Source: an uncultured Acidimicrobiales bacterium | GTDB lineage: Bacteria; Actinomycetota; Acidimicrobiia; Acidimicrobiales; UBA10347 | Assembly: GCA_937942965.1 (NCBI GenBank) | Contig: CALDGN010000428.1 | Location: 1 to 6,490, forward strand | Reading direction: 5' to 3' | DNA: 6,490 nucleotides | Part shown: positions 5,090 through 6,490 of the stretch, one piece after another | How the letters are laid out: each line of letters starts with the position of its first letter | How positions within the stretch are numbered: the stretch's first letter is position 1 | Translations under genes and position numbers: made by a program | The notes under the pieces: generated by a model | Told to the model about the DNA's origin: nothing | The model's input: only the letters and a program-made list of their open reading frames with translations | Database searches by the model: none

Positions 5090-6142
5090 ATTGACGACGG
5101 TCGTGCCGACGGTGCGACCGGCCAGCAGGTCAACGAATGCGTGCGGTGCGGCGTCGAGGCCGTCGAACTCGGTGGTGCGGGCAATGAGTTCGCCCGATGC
5201 CAGCCAGTTGCTGATCTCGGCGCGTGCCTCGGCGAAGCGGTCGGCGTAATCGAAGACCAAGAATCCCTGCATGCGGACCCGGTTGTTCACGAGCAGCCCG
5301 GGCACGCCACGTGGGCCCGGCCCTGGCGTCGAGGTGTCGTATTGGCTGACCACGCCACAGCAGACGATGCGGCCGTGCGCGTTCATCCGAAACAGAGCGC
5401 TGCCGAGAATGTCGCCGCCGGTGTTGTCGAAGTAGACGTCGATGCGGTCCGGGGTCGCGGCCTTGAACGCGGCTCGGAAGTCGTCGGACTTGTAGTTCAC
5501 GGCCCGGTCGAACCCGAGGTCGTCGATCAGCGACGCGCACTTCTCGTCGGATCCCGCGACGCCGACCACCGTGGCGCCTCGCAGCTTGGCGATCTGGCCC
5601 ACGATGTGGCCGACCGAGCCGCCCGCAGCAGACACGACGACGGTCTCGCCCGACTGGGGTTGGCCAACATCGAGTAAGCCGAAGTAGGCCGTCAGTCCGT
5701 TGGTGCCGAGCGCTCCGAGCAGCGTTGCTGGAGCGACGGCGCCATCGACGACCGTCGCTCGCTTGCCGTTGAGCACCGCGTGTTCGGTCCATCCGGTCAG
5801 GCCCATGACGACGGCGCCGGCCTCGATGGAGTCATGGTTCGAGACAAGGACTCGGCCGACGCCGGTGCCGGTCATGACGACGTCGGCTTCGGCCGGTCCT
5901 GCGTACCCGGCCGAACCTTGGAGGCCCGCTCGCTGCCCCGCTCCGATCGTGATCGCGAGCGTCTCGACCAAGAGCTCGCCCTCGCCGAGCGATGGCACCG
6001 GCACCTCTTGGAGCGCGAAGTGGGTCGCCTCGAGCTGCCCCTGCGGGACCTCTCGAATCACGATCTGGCGAGTCGTCTCCGGTACGACCGCAGTGCTCTG
6101 TTCGGGGTCATCTGGCGGGGCGGTGGTCGAGTCGTCAGACAT
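5078..6142 (-). CDS. NADP-dependent MDR-family oxidoreductase (zinc-free, PTGR/CurA-like)
   Basis: A 354-residue medium-chain reductase of the group that includes leukotriene B4 dehydrogenase/prostaglandin reductase and bacterial CurA, which reduce activated double bonds with NADPH. After an acidic, Pro/Thr-rich N-terminal extension of about 23 residues comes the GroES-like domain (Q26-I-V-I-R-E-V-P...). The cofactor domain has L145-G-T-N-G-L-T-A-Y-F-G-L-L-D-V-G160, V170-S-A-A-G-G-S-V-G178, V195-A-G-S-D-E-K-C202 and Y237-F-D-N-T-G-G243. There are no catalytic zinc ligands, as usual for this group. The start at 6142 is set by GAGGAG (6154-6149) 6 nt upstream; an in-frame ATG at 6331 would add 63 residues that look non-coding and would overlap the divergent gene. 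The usual substrate-loop sequence (DPYMRGRM-like) is replaced here by ITIGAGQRAG, so the substrate may differ. Confidence 0.93.
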   Translation of the reverse strand: MSDDSTTAPPDDPEQSTAVVPETTRQIVIREVPQGQLEATHFALQEVPVPSLGEGELLVETLAITIGAGQRAGLQGSAGYAGPAEADVVMTGTGVGRVLVSNHDSIEAGAVVMGLTGWTEHAVLNGKRATVVDGAVAPATLLGALGTNGLTAYFGLLDVGQPQSGETVVVSAAGGSVGHIVGQIAKLRGATVVGVAGSDEKCASLIDDLGFDRAVNYKSDDFRAAFKAATPDRIDVYFDNTGGDILGSALFRMNAHGRIVCCGVVSQYDTSTPGPGPRGVPGLLVNNRVRMQGFLVFDYADRFAEARAEISNWLASGELIARTTEFDGLDAAPHAFVDLLAGRTVGTTVVNLAS

Positions 6143-6148
6143 GGTGTT

Positions 6149-6154
6149 CTCCTC
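6149..6154 (-). promoter_or_regulatory. Shine-Dalgarno site of the MDR oxidoreductase
   Basis: GAGGAG on the minus strand, 6 nt before ATG 6142. It decides the start against the upstream in-frame ATG at 6331. Confidence 0.85.
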
Positions 6155-6174
6155 GGTTCGAGACGTCTGGAACC
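6155..6174. promoter_or_regulatory. 20-bp near-perfect palindrome, candidate operator
   Basis: GGTTCGAGACGTCTGGAACC pairs at nine of ten positions, with a perfect AGACGTCT core and GGTTC/GAACC arms. It abuts the ribosome binding site of the MDR gene and lies in the 141-bp divergent gap. Symmetry and length suit a dimeric repressor, but no regulator gene is adjacent. As RNA it could also fold and mask the ribosome binding site. Confidence 0.5.
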
Positions 6175-6283
6175 TGCAACTGTCGTTCGTGATGCACGCG
6201 TTCGCTGGGCGCACTAGGTTTGCGGCGCCTCGCCCAGGGGACCAAATGGGTGAGGTTTTCGCACCATTCCACGAGGGACAGAC

Positions 6284-6490
6284 ATGACTGATTCTGGCGA
6301 CGAACTCCATCCGTTCGGCGCGGGCTCGCACGCTCCGCTAGCTGACGAACGCGAGATGCCTGCGTGTTATCCGATCAAGGGCAACGCGGATTCGATGCTG
6401 TATCACCGGCCTGATAGCCGGAACTACGGCGCGACCATTGCTGAGGTCTGGTTCGTGTCGCCGTCGGCGGCCGAGGCTGCTGGCTTCACG
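6284..6490 (+). CDS. Small 'sunset'-domain-like protein, partial
   Basis: The first 69 codons of a plus-strand gene that runs off the right edge. After a non-conserved N terminus (MTDSGDELHPFGAGSHAPL) it reads C28-Y-P-I-K-G-N-A-D-S-M-L-Y-H41, then N47-Y-G-A-T-I-A-E-V-W-F57 and A62-A-E-A-A-G-F. This is the pattern I recognise from the small 'sunset' motif of actinobacterial proteins (GNADSxxYHxPxSxxY...AEVWFxSxxxAxxAGF), which occurs alone or fused to other proteins such as ribosomal protein L17 extensions or ArfC. Its molecular function is unclear to me. GAGGG (6273-6277) lies 6 nt before the ATG and supports this start. It is divergent from the MDR gene. Confidence 0.75.
   Translation, partial: MTDSGDELHPFGAGSHAPLADEREMPACYPIKGNADSMLYHRPDSRNYGATIAEVWFVSPSAAEAAGFT

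Noticed and set aside
6143..6331. N-terminal extension of the MDR gene to ATG 6331
   Set aside because: The added 63 residues are unlike the family and would overlap the divergent gene, and a strong Shine-Dalgarno site sits before ATG 6142.

Overview
The window is high-GC DNA with densely packed, co-directional or divergent genes. It most likely comes from an actinobacterium-like genome, possibly a marine acidimicrobial lineage. That placement is inferred from an MPT53/DsbE-like lipoprotein, a small protein with a 'sunset'-type motif (GNADSxxYH...AEVWF), and several first genes that lack a Shine-Dalgarno site but carry a TANNNT hexamer 6-7 nt before the start codon. No rRNA, tRNA, CRISPR array or insertion sequence is visible.

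Left part (1-2509, minus strand): a four-gene unit reads TetR-family regulator, nitrile hydratase beta, nitrile hydratase alpha, nitrile hydratase accessory protein. The last gene runs off the left edge. The alpha subunit carries the cobalt-type claw motif CTLCSC, and the beta-alpha-activator order is the one usual for cobalt-type enzymes. The part of the accessory protein that is visible ends in an alternating His/Asp tail, which suggests metal delivery to the alpha subunit. A 12-bp perfect palindrome with a further half-site lies in an AT-rich island just upstream of the regulator and is the best operator candidate.

Middle (2737-3639, minus strand): this is the most interesting gene. A lipoprotein with a Thr/Pro/Ala-rich linker reaches a thioredoxin-fold domain, and at the first redox cysteine the codon is TGA (WAPH-TGA-STC). 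The same frame continues for 102 more sense codons through a normal DsbE/MPT53-like domain. A 6-bp perfect stem with a 5-nt loop starts 28 nt after the TGA, as expected for a bacterial SECIS element. I read this as a 300-residue extracytoplasmic selenoprotein with a UxxC active site. A nonsense mutation or sequencing error is the main alternative.

Right part: a GlcD-type FAD-linked oxidase (3701-5065, plus) is divergent from the selenoprotein across only 61 bp, and both genes have leaderless-type promoters. It is convergent, with a 12-bp gap, to an NADP-dependent MDR oxidoreductase (5078-6142, minus), which has a 20-bp near-perfect palindrome directly upstream of its ribosome binding site. 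A partial small gene (6284 onward, plus) closes the window. No gap without a gene exceeds 300 bp.
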